From an uncultured beta proteobacterium (GTDB lineage Bacteria > Pseudomonadota > Gammaproteobacteria > Burkholderiales > Burkholderiaceae_C): 52,357 nucleotides of DNA. The stretch is from assembly GCA_903886275.1 (NCBI GenBank), contig CAISLN010000120.1, forward strand, positions 1 to 52,357. Reading direction: 5' to 3'. Positions 16,215 through 25,687 of this stretch are shown piece after piece. The position numbers were made by a program, and so were the translations under genes. Within the stretch, counting starts at the first letter, position 1, and each line of letters opens with the position of its first letter. The notes beneath the pieces were generated by a model. It was not told the DNA's origin. It saw only the letters and a list, made by a program, of their open reading frames with translations, and did not search any database.

Positions 16215-17120
16215 TCATGACGCGGCCGGTGCGACATTGCGGGTACGCGGCTCGGCGATGACCACGGCAATGCCGCAGACCAACAGAGCGGCCCCGCCCC
16301 AGAAGACCAGGGCCGGCGTCTCGTCAAAAAACAGCCGCCCAATGGCCGGGCTGAACAGCAGCAGCGAGAAGCCCCCTGCCTCCACGGCCGAGGCATCACC
16401 GGCACGGTAGGCGTAAAAATAGGCCAGGTAAATGCCAGAGGCCGACAGGGCGATCAGGGGCAGCAGCGGCCAAAACACCTGTGCCACGGGGGGCAGCACA
16501 AAGCCGGTCATCAACCCAAAGCTGAGCCAGCAGGCCAACTGGCTCCAGGTCAGCACGGCAATGGGATGCTCGCCCTGGGAATATTTTTTAAGCACCACGC
16601 CCAGCATGGCCTCCATCAGCGCACCCAGAAGGGCAACCAGGGCCGCAGGCTGAAAGGCCTCGGCACCGGGGCGCAATATGACCAGCACACCGGAGAAGCC
16701 AATCGCCATCCCCAACCAGCGCGACCAATGCGCCCGCTCGTTCAACAGCCACACGCCCAGCGGCAGCATGAAGAGCGAGCCGGTCATCAAGTAGGCACTG
16801 GCCTCGGCCAACGGCAAATGGGCCACGGCCCAGGCGGCGCAAAAGGCCGAGATGACGATGATGACGCCGCGCACCAGATGGAACAGCGGTTGGCGCGTGG
16901 CCACCAGGCGCCCGCGCGTCCACACCAACAGGGGCGCCAGCATGGCCAGCACCACGCTGGATTGCAGGAACAGCACCTGCTTGGGCAACAGGCCCTGGCG
17001 CATGAGCTGCTTGTTGCAGGCATCGAGCACAGACCAGCAGGCCATGGCCGCAATCACCAGCAGCACGCCGCGCGTATTGCCGGACAGGGCCGACCAGCGC
17101 GTTTTCAAACCTTGGAGCAT
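16215..17120 (-). CDS. EamA-family (DMT superfamily) membrane transporter
   Basis: 301 residues with ten hydrophobic segments in two EamA halves (first VLLVIAAMACWSVLDACNK, second starting near ALLGALMEAMLGVVLKKYSQ). Members export or import small metabolites such as amino acids and nucleosides; the substrate cannot be deduced here. It lies between recG and oxyR on the same strand, 31 bp upstream of oxyR, and may be cotranscribed. Confidence 0.9.
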   Translation of the reverse strand: MLQGLKTRWSALSGNTRGVLLVIAAMACWSVLDACNKQLMRQGLLPKQVLFLQSSVVLAMLAPLLVWTRGRLVATRQPLFHLVRGVIIVISAFCAAWAVAHLPLAEASAYLMTGSLFMLPLGVWLLNERAHWSRWLGMAIGFSGVLVILRPGAEAFQPAALVALLGALMEAMLGVVLKKYSQGEHPIAVLTWSQLACWLSFGLMTGFVLPPVAQVFWPLLPLIALSASGIYLAYFYAYRAGDASAVEAGGFSLLLFSPAIGRLFFDETPALVFWGGAALLVCGIAVVIAEPRTRNVAPAAS

Positions 17121-17174
17121 GGGGTAGATGCCAGAAAAATGCCGGATAGTGAACCCGGGAAAACAGGCCCGTGA

Positions 17175-19406
<2,232 letters not shown>

Positions 19407-19513
19407 GGGACAATTCTGCCCTGTCTTTTCACCTTGGTACGGGTTTGTTCGACCCTCAAGCACCTATGCCCCATAGCTCCGGCGCCCAATCGCCCACCCC
19501 CTCGCCAACACCC

Positions 19514-20608
19514 ATGCCCTCTACTGCACGCACGTTCACGCTGAGCGACTTTGATTTCGTATTGCCCGAAGCCCTGATCGCCCAGCACCCGGCTTCCGAG
19601 CGCAGCGGCTCACGCCTGCTCGATGGCCGCGCCACCGATCCGGTGGACCGCATCTTTCGCGAGCTGCCCCATCTTTTGCGCGCCGGCGACCTGCTGGTGT
19701 TCAACGACACGAAGGTCTTGCACGCCAGGCTGTTTGGCGAAAAGCCCACCGGCGGCAAGGTCGAGTTGCTCATTGAACGCGTGCTGGGTGGCAACCAGGT
19801 CGCCGCGCACATGCGGGTGAGCAAGAAGCCCGAGGTCGGCACCACGCTCAAACTGGTCTGTGCGACGGGCCAGGAAGACGGCCTGTGTGCCACCCTGCTG
19901 GGACGCTGGCCCGATGCCCAGGGGCAGATGTTCCGCTTTGTGCTGAGCAACGATGTGGGCGACAACCCCTACACCCTGATGGAGCGCCACGGCCATGTGC
20001 CGCTGCCCCCGTATATTCAGCGCCCTCACGGTGGCGACATCACGGATTCGGCCGAAGACGCGCAGCGCTACCAGACCGTGTTTGCCAAAAACCCCGGCGC
20101 GGTGGCCGCCCCTACTGCCGCCCTGCACTTTGACCAGGCCCTGTTGGAGCAGTTCGATGCCATGGGCGTGCAGCGCGCCCATGTCACCCTGCATGTGGGC
20201 GCGGGCACCTTCCAGCCTGTGAAGACCGAGAACCTGTCCGAGCACCAAATGCACAGTGAGTGGTATGAGGTGCCGGCCAGCACGCAGCAAGCGATTGCCG
20301 ACTGCAAGGCGCGTGGCGGGCGCGTGGTTGCAGTGGGCACGACCACCGTGCGCACGCTGGAGAGCTGGGCACAGAGCGGTCAGAGCAGCGGCGACACCAC
20401 CATCTTCATCACGCCGGGCTTTGCCTTTGCGCATGTGGACCTGCTGCTGACCAACTTCCACCTGCCCAAGTCCAGCCTGATGATGCTGGTCAGCGCCTTT
20501 GCCGGCTACGGGCACATCATGGATCTGTACCGCCACGCCATCGCTAACGCATACCGCTTCTTCAGTTATGGCGACGCCATGCTGCTGGAGCACCGGGCAA
20601 GCTCCTGA
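19514..20608 (+). CDS. queA: S-adenosylmethionine:tRNA ribosyltransferase-isomerase
   Basis: 364 residues. FDFVLPEALIAQHPASER is the family N-terminus, LLVFNDTKVLHARLFG follows, and the core includes HVTLHVGAGTFQPVKTENL and FITPGFAF. QueA makes epoxyqueuosine on tRNAs with GUN anticodons. The ATG at 19514 is chosen; earlier in-frame starts (19466, 19445) only add a Ser/Pro-rich stretch. It normally neighbours tgt, the previous enzyme in queuosine synthesis; here 3.8 kb of other DNA lies between them. Confidence 0.95.
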   Translation: MPSTARTFTLSDFDFVLPEALIAQHPASERSGSRLLDGRATDPVDRIFRELPHLLRAGDLLVFNDTKVLHARLFGEKPTGGKVELLIERVLGGNQVAAHMRVSKKPEVGTTLKLVCATGQEDGLCATLLGRWPDAQGQMFRFVLSNDVGDNPYTLMERHGHVPLPPYIQRPHGGDITDSAEDAQRYQTVFAKNPGAVAAPTAALHFDQALLEQFDAMGVQRAHVTLHVGAGTFQPVKTENLSEHQMHSEWYEVPASTQQAIADCKARGGRVVAVGTTTVRTLESWAQSGQSSGDTTIFITPGFAFAHVDLLLTNFHLPKSSLMMLVSAFAGYGHIMDLYRHAIANAYRFFSYGDAMLLEHRASS

Positions 20609-20964
20609 GTTTGCCCAGCCGAGTGGGTGCTGCGGCAGCGCTGCTTGATGCCAGCCAACACGCTCTGGCACCGCGCGCACGCAGCGTGCCGACCAGCGCC
20701 GCAGTGTCTACACACGTCCACACCCACCGTTGAACGGCTACAACGCCTGCGTGGCCCCATGCCAATGGCATTCCAACGATTCCAGGTTGGCCAGCAATGA
20801 ACGGGATCCGAGGCCAGCCACAGCCGAATCCACCGCATATATTTCAAATTTATTACAGAGATGTAATTTTTATTTGGGGAAATAACAGGACAATTCACTC
20901 CTCACAAAATATATCCAGTCTATTTCTTGTACAGGTCTGTCTGTATTTACCCCGGAACCCCATT
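20609..20964. other. intergenic region with sharp composition change
   Basis: 356 bp after queA. The first ~220 bases are G+C-rich like the core genome and contain no gene. From about 20838 the sequence turns A+T-rich and stays so through the signalling module. It contains the inverted repeat described separately and should carry the promoter of the STAS gene. Confidence 0.6.
20852..20867. promoter_or_regulatory. perfect 6-4-6 inverted repeat upstream of the STAS gene
   Basis: ATTACA-GAGA-TGTAAT, 98 bases upstream of the STAS start, inside an A+T-rich promoter-like stretch. It fits a dimeric regulator's operator. No regulator gene is adjacent. Confidence 0.45.
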
Positions 20965-21312
20965 ATGGCAACTATAGAATACGAAGATTCCGATGAACAG
21001 GTGCGATTTGTTCGTCTGGGAGGGCGACTGGACGGTCCAGGCATCGAACTGGTCTCTACCAAATTCGCTGCGGTGGCGTGCGCGCAATCCAAACGCATTG
21101 TTGTAGACCTTAGGGCGGTCACTTATATTGCCTCGGTTGGCATACGCGAACTTGTATCGAATGCCAAAGCAAACAAACAGCGTGGCGGTAAGTTGGTCAT
21201 TTTTGTGGGCGACAATGCCGAGGTGTTTAACACGCTGGAGACGACGGGAATTGGAACGTTTATTGGCGTATTTCAAGACCTGGTGCAAGCCGATGCGTCA
21301 GCCAGGGCTTAA
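20965..21312 (+). CDS. STAS-domain anti-sigma factor antagonist
   Basis: 115 residues forming a single STAS domain. The strand-loop RIVVDLRAVTYIASVGIREL has Ser57 at the position used for phosphorylation in RsbV/SpoIIAA-like proteins. In partner switching, the unphosphorylated form binds the anti-sigma kinase and frees its target; the PP2C phosphatase restores this form. Of several in-frame starts, ATG 20965 is preferred, since the extension from 20797 is A+T-rich and not conserved. It is the first of three same-strand genes (STAS, HATPase, PP2C). Low G+C sets it apart from queA. Confidence 0.88.
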   Translation: MATIEYEDSDEQVRFVRLGGRLDGPGIELVSTKFAAVACAQSKRIVVDLRAVTYIASVGIRELVSNAKANKQRGGKLVIFVGDNAEVFNTLETTGIGTFIGVFQDLVQADASARA

Positions 21313-21326
21313 GTTTGCAGCCGAAA

Positions 21327-21776
21327 ATGTCATCGATTGCGAAGCCTGCTGCCGAGCGCTCATTCGATCCCAATCCGAGTCAAATTAGAACGGCATCGGA
21401 ATGGCTGAATGATGTGGGCGCCTCACTTCATATTCCGTTGGGCGCACTCAATCGACTCAATGTATGTTTGAACGAGGCGATGGCCAATATCATAGACCAT
21501 GGCGGTGAAGGGGGGCGTGCTGCCCCATTGCGCTTGTTCATTTCCGTTGAAATTCTCCAACCGTCATCAGGTGCGGCGGCGCTGACGGTTTGCGATAGCG
21601 GCAAGAAATTTGATCCGACAACTTACACGTCCGCACCGTTACCCACATCACTGAACGACGCACTTCCTGGCGGGCTTGGCATTATTTTGATTCGTAGCAA
21701 CGCGAATACGGTCGCCTACAGTTACAGCGACGGGACCAATCAATTGACTATGACGGTCGGGTGGCAAGCAGTTTAA
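21327..21776 (+). CDS. RsbW-like ATP-binding anti-sigma kinase
   Basis: 149 residues. The GHKL ATPase motifs are visible: N box LNEAMANIIDHGG, G1 box VCDSGKKFDP and G2 box PGGLGIILIR. There is no phospho-accepting His domain, so this is an HATPase_c_2 anti-sigma/serine kinase rather than a sensor kinase. It should phosphorylate the STAS partner and sequester a target protein. ATG 21327 is used; a TTG at 21315, with AGGG 9 bases upstream, is an alternative. It lies 14 bp after the STAS gene. No sigma factor is encoded nearby, so the target is unknown. Confidence 0.85.
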   Translation: MSSIAKPAAERSFDPNPSQIRTASEWLNDVGASLHIPLGALNRLNVCLNEAMANIIDHGGEGGRAAPLRLFISVEILQPSSGAAALTVCDSGKKFDPTTYTSAPLPTSLNDALPGGLGIILIRSNANTVAYSYSDGTNQLTMTVGWQAV

Positions 21777-21849
21777 CAATGATTGTGTTCGCTGAACACT
21801 TCACGTCCGTCGCAGGTCAAAAGATAGCAAAAGTCGGGGAGTTAATAGT

Positions 21850-23688
21850 GTGATGGAAAACAAAAAAAATGTGACGGGCAATCTTCGAAAACCCTTTTCC
21901 CTGATTGCCAGGTTTTCTTCGGAACTGCAACTGCTTGGTACGTTTATCAGCATTGCCGCCTTGATGGCGTTTTATGAAACCCTGAAGGAACTCTACTTCA
22001 AAGAAAGTTTGACTCTGGTGGAGTCGCACACCATCACGGTGTTCGTGTCGGCGACGTTTGCAACCATTGCATCCTATTTCATACGCCGCAAGGCGATTGA
22101 ATTGTATGCAGCGGTTGAGGATGCCGCCAATATGGCGCAAAGTGTCATCACAAACATTTTTGACGCCGTCGTGATTACGGACAGCGACGGAAAAATCAGT
22201 ACGTTCAATCCTGCCGCGCAGAAAATATTTGGTTACCAGGCATCCGAGGCAATAGGGCGCAATGTCAACATGCTAATGTCGCAAGCTTATGCGACTGCCC
22301 ATGATGGCTATATTCGAAGCTGTTTGGACACCAAAGTGGCTGAAATCTTCGGCAAAAATGGGCGGGAAGTTCCCGGCCAACGGTCCAATGGCGATGCCTT
22401 TCCAATGGATTTGATCGTCAGCCAGATGCAATTCAACGACAATTTGATGTTCATCTGCATCATCCGGGATATCACCGAATATAAAAAAGCCGAAATCGAA
22501 ACCGAGCGCCTCAGGCAGGCCGAAATGCTGATTGTTTCTAGTCTAAAAAAAGAAATGCTGGTTGCGGCTTCTATTCAAAAAAATATGCTGCCAAAAAACA
22601 CTTATCTGTTTCAGCAATTTCCAGAGATCAAGGCATTCGGTATATCCAGACCAGCAAAGGAAATGGGAGGCGATTTTTACGATGCGTTTGTGATCGATCC
22701 GGAGCATCTGATCTTTGCCATTGGAGATGTATCGGGCAAAGGAATTTCCGCTGCCTTGTTCATGATGGAGGCAATGGCCCTCTTACGGTCACAACTGACA
22801 AGGCCTAGCAAGTTTCCAACAGCGGTGAATAAGGTGAATCGATTGCTATGCAGAAACAACGAAGCAAATATGTTTGTTTCTTTGTTTGTAGGCATGCTCA
22901 ACGTTTCGACCGGCAACCTTGATTACATAAACTGCGGTCATGACGCACCTCTGTTTAGCGCCAACAATGAAACTTTCAAGATGCTGGACGTTCCAAAGAA
23001 CATTCTTCTCGGAATCGACGAAGACGCAAGCTTCGAACTCGCCCATATCCGCATGAAGCATGGCGATACATTGGTTCTCTATACCGATGGCGTGACAGAA
23101 GCCGAGAACGAAAATCGCGAGTTTTTTTCGTTAAACCGGACTTTAGGTGTGTTGTCTTCGACCTACCCCGACGCTAAAGTGTTGGTTCATGGCGTACTCA
23201 ACGCAGTAGACGACTTCCGTGGCGTGCAAGCACAATACGACGATATAACCGTATTTTCCATCCAATACCTTCCAGATGATTTACATACCGCTCGACAAAG
23301 CTTCTTCGAGTGGTCAGTCGATCTGGGCGTTGGGATCGGTGTGATTGATGAACAGCACCGAACGCTGCTTGGTTTGATCAATCGACTTTATGAGGAAATT
23401 GTTACCAAGGGATCAAGCAGCGAAGATCAGGGAGAAATACTGGAAGAGTTTGTCAGGTATGCAATCTACCATTTTGATTTTGAAGAACAATTATTGCGCA
23501 AGAATGGCTACGCTGCGATCGATGTACATTGCGGCTACCATGCCCGACTAAAGGAGGAGCTCCTGACATTGCTGAAAAATGGCAGAAACAGTTTGACATC
23601 TGTGAATACGGAACTACTTGACTTCCTGAAAGCCTGGTTACGACAGCATATTGCGGTTGAAGACAAGAGCGCTTTCTCATCTGCTTAA
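21850..23688 (+). CDS. membrane PAS-PP2C (SpoIIE/RsbU) phosphatase fused to a hemerythrin domain
   Basis: 612 residues. Two hydrophobic helices (~28-45 and 61-78) are followed by a PAS domain (~96-207: NIFDAVVITDSDGKISTFNP), a coiled linker and a PP2C-type SpoIIE domain (~258-470: KEMGGDFYDAF, FAIGDVSGKG, LVLYTDGVTEAEN, YDDITVF). The C-terminal part is a bacteriohemerythrin (~485-612) with all seven iron ligands: DEQH, HFDFE, HCGYH and HIAVED. It probably dephosphorylates the STAS protein in response to oxygen, NO or iron. GTG 21850 has GGGGAG eight bases upstream; ATG 21853 is possible. Its stop overlaps the convergent vapC stop. Confidence 0.92.
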   Translation: MMENKKNVTGNLRKPFSLIARFSSELQLLGTFISIAALMAFYETLKELYFKESLTLVESHTITVFVSATFATIASYFIRRKAIELYAAVEDAANMAQSVITNIFDAVVITDSDGKISTFNPAAQKIFGYQASEAIGRNVNMLMSQAYATAHDGYIRSCLDTKVAEIFGKNGREVPGQRSNGDAFPMDLIVSQMQFNDNLMFICIIRDITEYKKAEIETERLRQAEMLIVSSLKKEMLVAASIQKNMLPKNTYLFQQFPEIKAFGISRPAKEMGGDFYDAFVIDPEHLIFAIGDVSGKGISAALFMMEAMALLRSQLTRPSKFPTAVNKVNRLLCRNNEANMFVSLFVGMLNVSTGNLDYINCGHDAPLFSANNETFKMLDVPKNILLGIDEDASFELAHIRMKHGDTLVLYTDGVTEAENENREFFSLNRTLGVLSSTYPDAKVLVHGVLNAVDDFRGVQAQYDDITVFSIQYLPDDLHTARQSFFEWSVDLGVGIGVIDEQHRTLLGLINRLYEEIVTKGSSSEDQGEILEEFVRYAIYHFDFEEQLLRKNGYAAIDVHCGYHARLKEELLTLLKNGRNSLTSVNTELLDFLKAWLRQHIAVEDKSAFSSA

Positions 23689-24068
23689 GCAGTGCCCAGC
23701 TTGGCGCAATATTGCACGCCGTCCAAGCCTGCGTAGTCCACATCCTGGGTCCAGAAGGTGGCGCCGAACTCCTGCGCCATGCTGTACATGGCGGCATCGG
23801 CCATGGCCAGTTTGTGCTTGGCGGCTGCTTGGGATGCGGCGATGGCGCGCGGGTCGGTCAGGTCCAGCACCCGGCCCAGGCGCATCACGTCCAGACAGCG
23901 GTTTACGAGGTCGGCGGGCAGGCTGCGGCTCAAGACCTTGTGCACCTCGAACAGGGCGATGGTGGGCACCAGCAACTGGTTGCGGTCCTCGATGACCGGC
24001 TTGAAGATTGGGCCGTTGGCACCGGCCTTGAAAAACTCAATCCAGCCCGATGAATCGACGACGTTCAT
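23685..24068 (-). CDS. vapC: VapC-type PIN-domain toxin
   Basis: 127 residues. PIN-domain acidic residues are in MNVVDSSGWIEFF (Asp5), VPTIALFEVHKVL (Glu), AMADAAMYSMA (Asp) and FWTQDVDYAGL (Asp). VapC toxins are RNases cutting tRNA or rRNA. The start overlaps the upstream antitoxin stop (ATGA) as usual for vapBC. At its 3' end the stop codon shares bases with that of the convergent phosphatase gene, so the insertion is very tight. It returns to high G+C, unlike the signalling genes beside it. Confidence 0.9.
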   Translation of the reverse strand: MNVVDSSGWIEFFKAGANGPIFKPVIEDRNQLLVPTIALFEVHKVLSRSLPADLVNRCLDVMRLGRVLDLTDPRAIAASQAAAKHKLAMADAAMYSMAQEFGATFWTQDVDYAGLDGVQYCAKLGTA

Positions 24069-24301
24069 TCAAACTCCCGGTCCGGCTCTTTTTCGGGCTC
24101 GATATCGCCCAGGTCGTAGCCCTTAAGCATGCCGTAGTAGGCGCTCATGGGCAGCTCGGGCTTGATGACCAGCTCGTTGCCGCGCAGCTCAAAGTGGATG
24201 TGTGATCCGGCAGCAATGCCCAGCTTGGCGCGCATGGCGGCCGGCAGGGTGACCTGCCCCTTGCTAGAGACAATGGCTTCTACTTCCAGTATTTCAGACA
24301 T
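24065..24301 (-). CDS. vapB: AbrB/SpoVT-type antitoxin VapB
   Basis: 78 residues. The N-terminal swapped-hairpin DNA-binding fold is clear (VSSKGQVTLPAAMRAKLGIA, then GSHIHFEL). The C-terminal tail (GMLKGYDLGDIEPEKEPD) is the part expected to block the toxin active site. Such antitoxins repress their own promoter, helped by VapC. A matching inverted repeat is 12 bases upstream. Confidence 0.9.
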   Translation of the reverse strand: MSEILEVEAIVSSKGQVTLPAAMRAKLGIAAGSHIHFELRGNELVIKPELPMSAYYGMLKGYDLGDIEPEKEPDREFE

Positions 24302-24312
24302 GTGTAAATCCT

Positions 24313-24330
24313 TTACTTTTCAACAAGTAA
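24313..24330 (-). promoter_or_regulatory. vapBC operator candidate
   Basis: TTACTT-TTCAAC-AAGTAA, a 6-6-6 inverted repeat between the vapB start (24301) and a -10-like TATACT on the minus strand at about 24337-24342. AbrB-type antitoxins bind such sites. The 87-bp vapB-tgt gap must also hold the tgt promoter. Confidence 0.55.
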
Positions 24331-24388
24331 GGCAAAGTATAAATCCAAGCAAGAAAAAAGGTAAACAGGGCCGACGTAAAATCGCCCC

Positions 24389-25612
24389 ATGCTGAAATTT
24401 GACCTGCTGCAATCCGACCCCGCCACGCCTGATGGCTCCTACCTGGGCAGCCATGCGCGTCGCGGCACGCTCACGCTGAACCATGGTGTGGTGCAAACCC
24501 CCATCTTCATGCCGGTGGGCACCTATGGCACGGTCAAGGGCGTTACGCCCCAAAGCCTGACGGACATGAACGCGCAGATCATTCTGGGCAACACCTTTCA
24601 TTTGTGGATGCGCCCGGGGCTCGATGTGGTCAAGCAGTTTGGCGGCCTGCATGCCTTCGAGAAATGGGACAAACCGATACTCACCGACTCGGGTGGCTTT
24701 CAAGTCTGGAGCCTGGGCGAAATGCGAAAAATCTCCGAGGAAGGCGTGAAGTTTTCCTCGCCGGTCAATGGCGACAAGCTGTTTCTCACGCCAGAGATCA
24801 GCATGCAGATTCAGACCATTCTGAACAGCGACATCGCCATGCAGTTTGACGAGTGCACGCCCTATCTGTCGGTGGAGACCAAGACCAAGGGGCAGATCAC
24901 CACCGAGCGGGAAGCACGCAGTTCCATGGAACTGAGTCTGCGCTGGGCAGCGCGCTGCAAGACCGAGTTTGCGCGGCTGGAAAACCCCAACGCCCTGTTT
25001 GGCATCGTGCAGGGCGGCATGTTTGAGCATTTGCGCGATGAGTCATTGGCAGGTCTAGAGGCGTTGGACTTTCCCGGCATTGCCATTGGCGGGCTGTCGG
25101 TGGGTGAGCCCAAGGAAGACATGCTGCGTCTGCTCAAGCATGTGGGCCCCAAGTTGCCCAAGCACAAGCCGCATTACCTGATGGGGGTGGGCACGCCAGA
25201 GGATTTGATTGCCGGGGTGCAAAACGGCATCGACATGTTTGACTGCGTGATGCCCACGCGCAATGCGCGCAACGGCACGCTGTTTTCACGCTATGGCGAT
25301 TTGAAAATTCGCAACGCGCGCCACAAGACGGATGAGCGCCCGATTGACGAATCCTGCACCTGCTACGCCTGCGCTGGCAGCCCCACACCGCAGGGCACCA
25401 AGTCCTGGGAACAGGGTGGACGCGCCGGTTTTAGCCGCGCCTATTTGCACCACCTGGACCGCTGCGGCGAGATGCTGGGCCCCATGCTGGCCAGCGTGCA
25501 CAACCTGCATTACTACCTGAACCTAATGCAAGACATCCGCGATGCACTGGATGCAGGAACCTTTGGCGCCTTTGTGCTGAAGTTCCAGACCGATCGCGCA
25601 AGAGGGGTGTAA
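24389..25612 (+). CDS. tgt: tRNA-guanine transglycosylase
   Basis: 407 residues. PILTDSGGFQVWSL has the general-acid Asp, DMFDCVMPTRNARNG has the nucleophilic Asp, and CTCYAC with a downstream His in YLHHL forms the zinc site. The enzyme swaps guanine-34 for preQ1 in tRNA-Asp, Asn, His and Tyr, ahead of QueA. The length is ~30 residues over E. coli Tgt, due to loops such as that around CAGSPTPQGTKSW. Downstream there is a chemoreceptor on the other strand rather than the usual yajC-secDF. Confidence 0.96.
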   Translation: MLKFDLLQSDPATPDGSYLGSHARRGTLTLNHGVVQTPIFMPVGTYGTVKGVTPQSLTDMNAQIILGNTFHLWMRPGLDVVKQFGGLHAFEKWDKPILTDSGGFQVWSLGEMRKISEEGVKFSSPVNGDKLFLTPEISMQIQTILNSDIAMQFDECTPYLSVETKTKGQITTEREARSSMELSLRWAARCKTEFARLENPNALFGIVQGGMFEHLRDESLAGLEALDFPGIAIGGLSVGEPKEDMLRLLKHVGPKLPKHKPHYLMGVGTPEDLIAGVQNGIDMFDCVMPTRNARNGTLFSRYGDLKIRNARHKTDERPIDESCTCYACAGSPTPQGTKSWEQGGRAGFSRAYLHHLDRCGEMLGPMLASVHNLHYYLNLMQDIRDALDAGTFGAFVLKFQTDRARGV

Positions 25613-25624
25613 GCCCCCGCCCTG

Positions 25625-25652
25625 CGCCGGGTGACCCGGCGCGGGAATGACG
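25625..25652. repeat. REP-like palindrome after tgt
   Basis: CGCCGGGTGACCCGGCG is a hairpin (CGCCGGGT/ACCCGGCG), directly followed by CGGGAATGACG, the signature of the REP-like repeats also seen at 39602-39691. It sits in the 75-bp gap between the convergent tgt and chemoreceptor genes and could act as a two-way terminator. Confidence 0.6.
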
Positions 25653-25687
25653 GGGTAGCTGGAATGGCAGGAGTCTAGCCCCCACCG

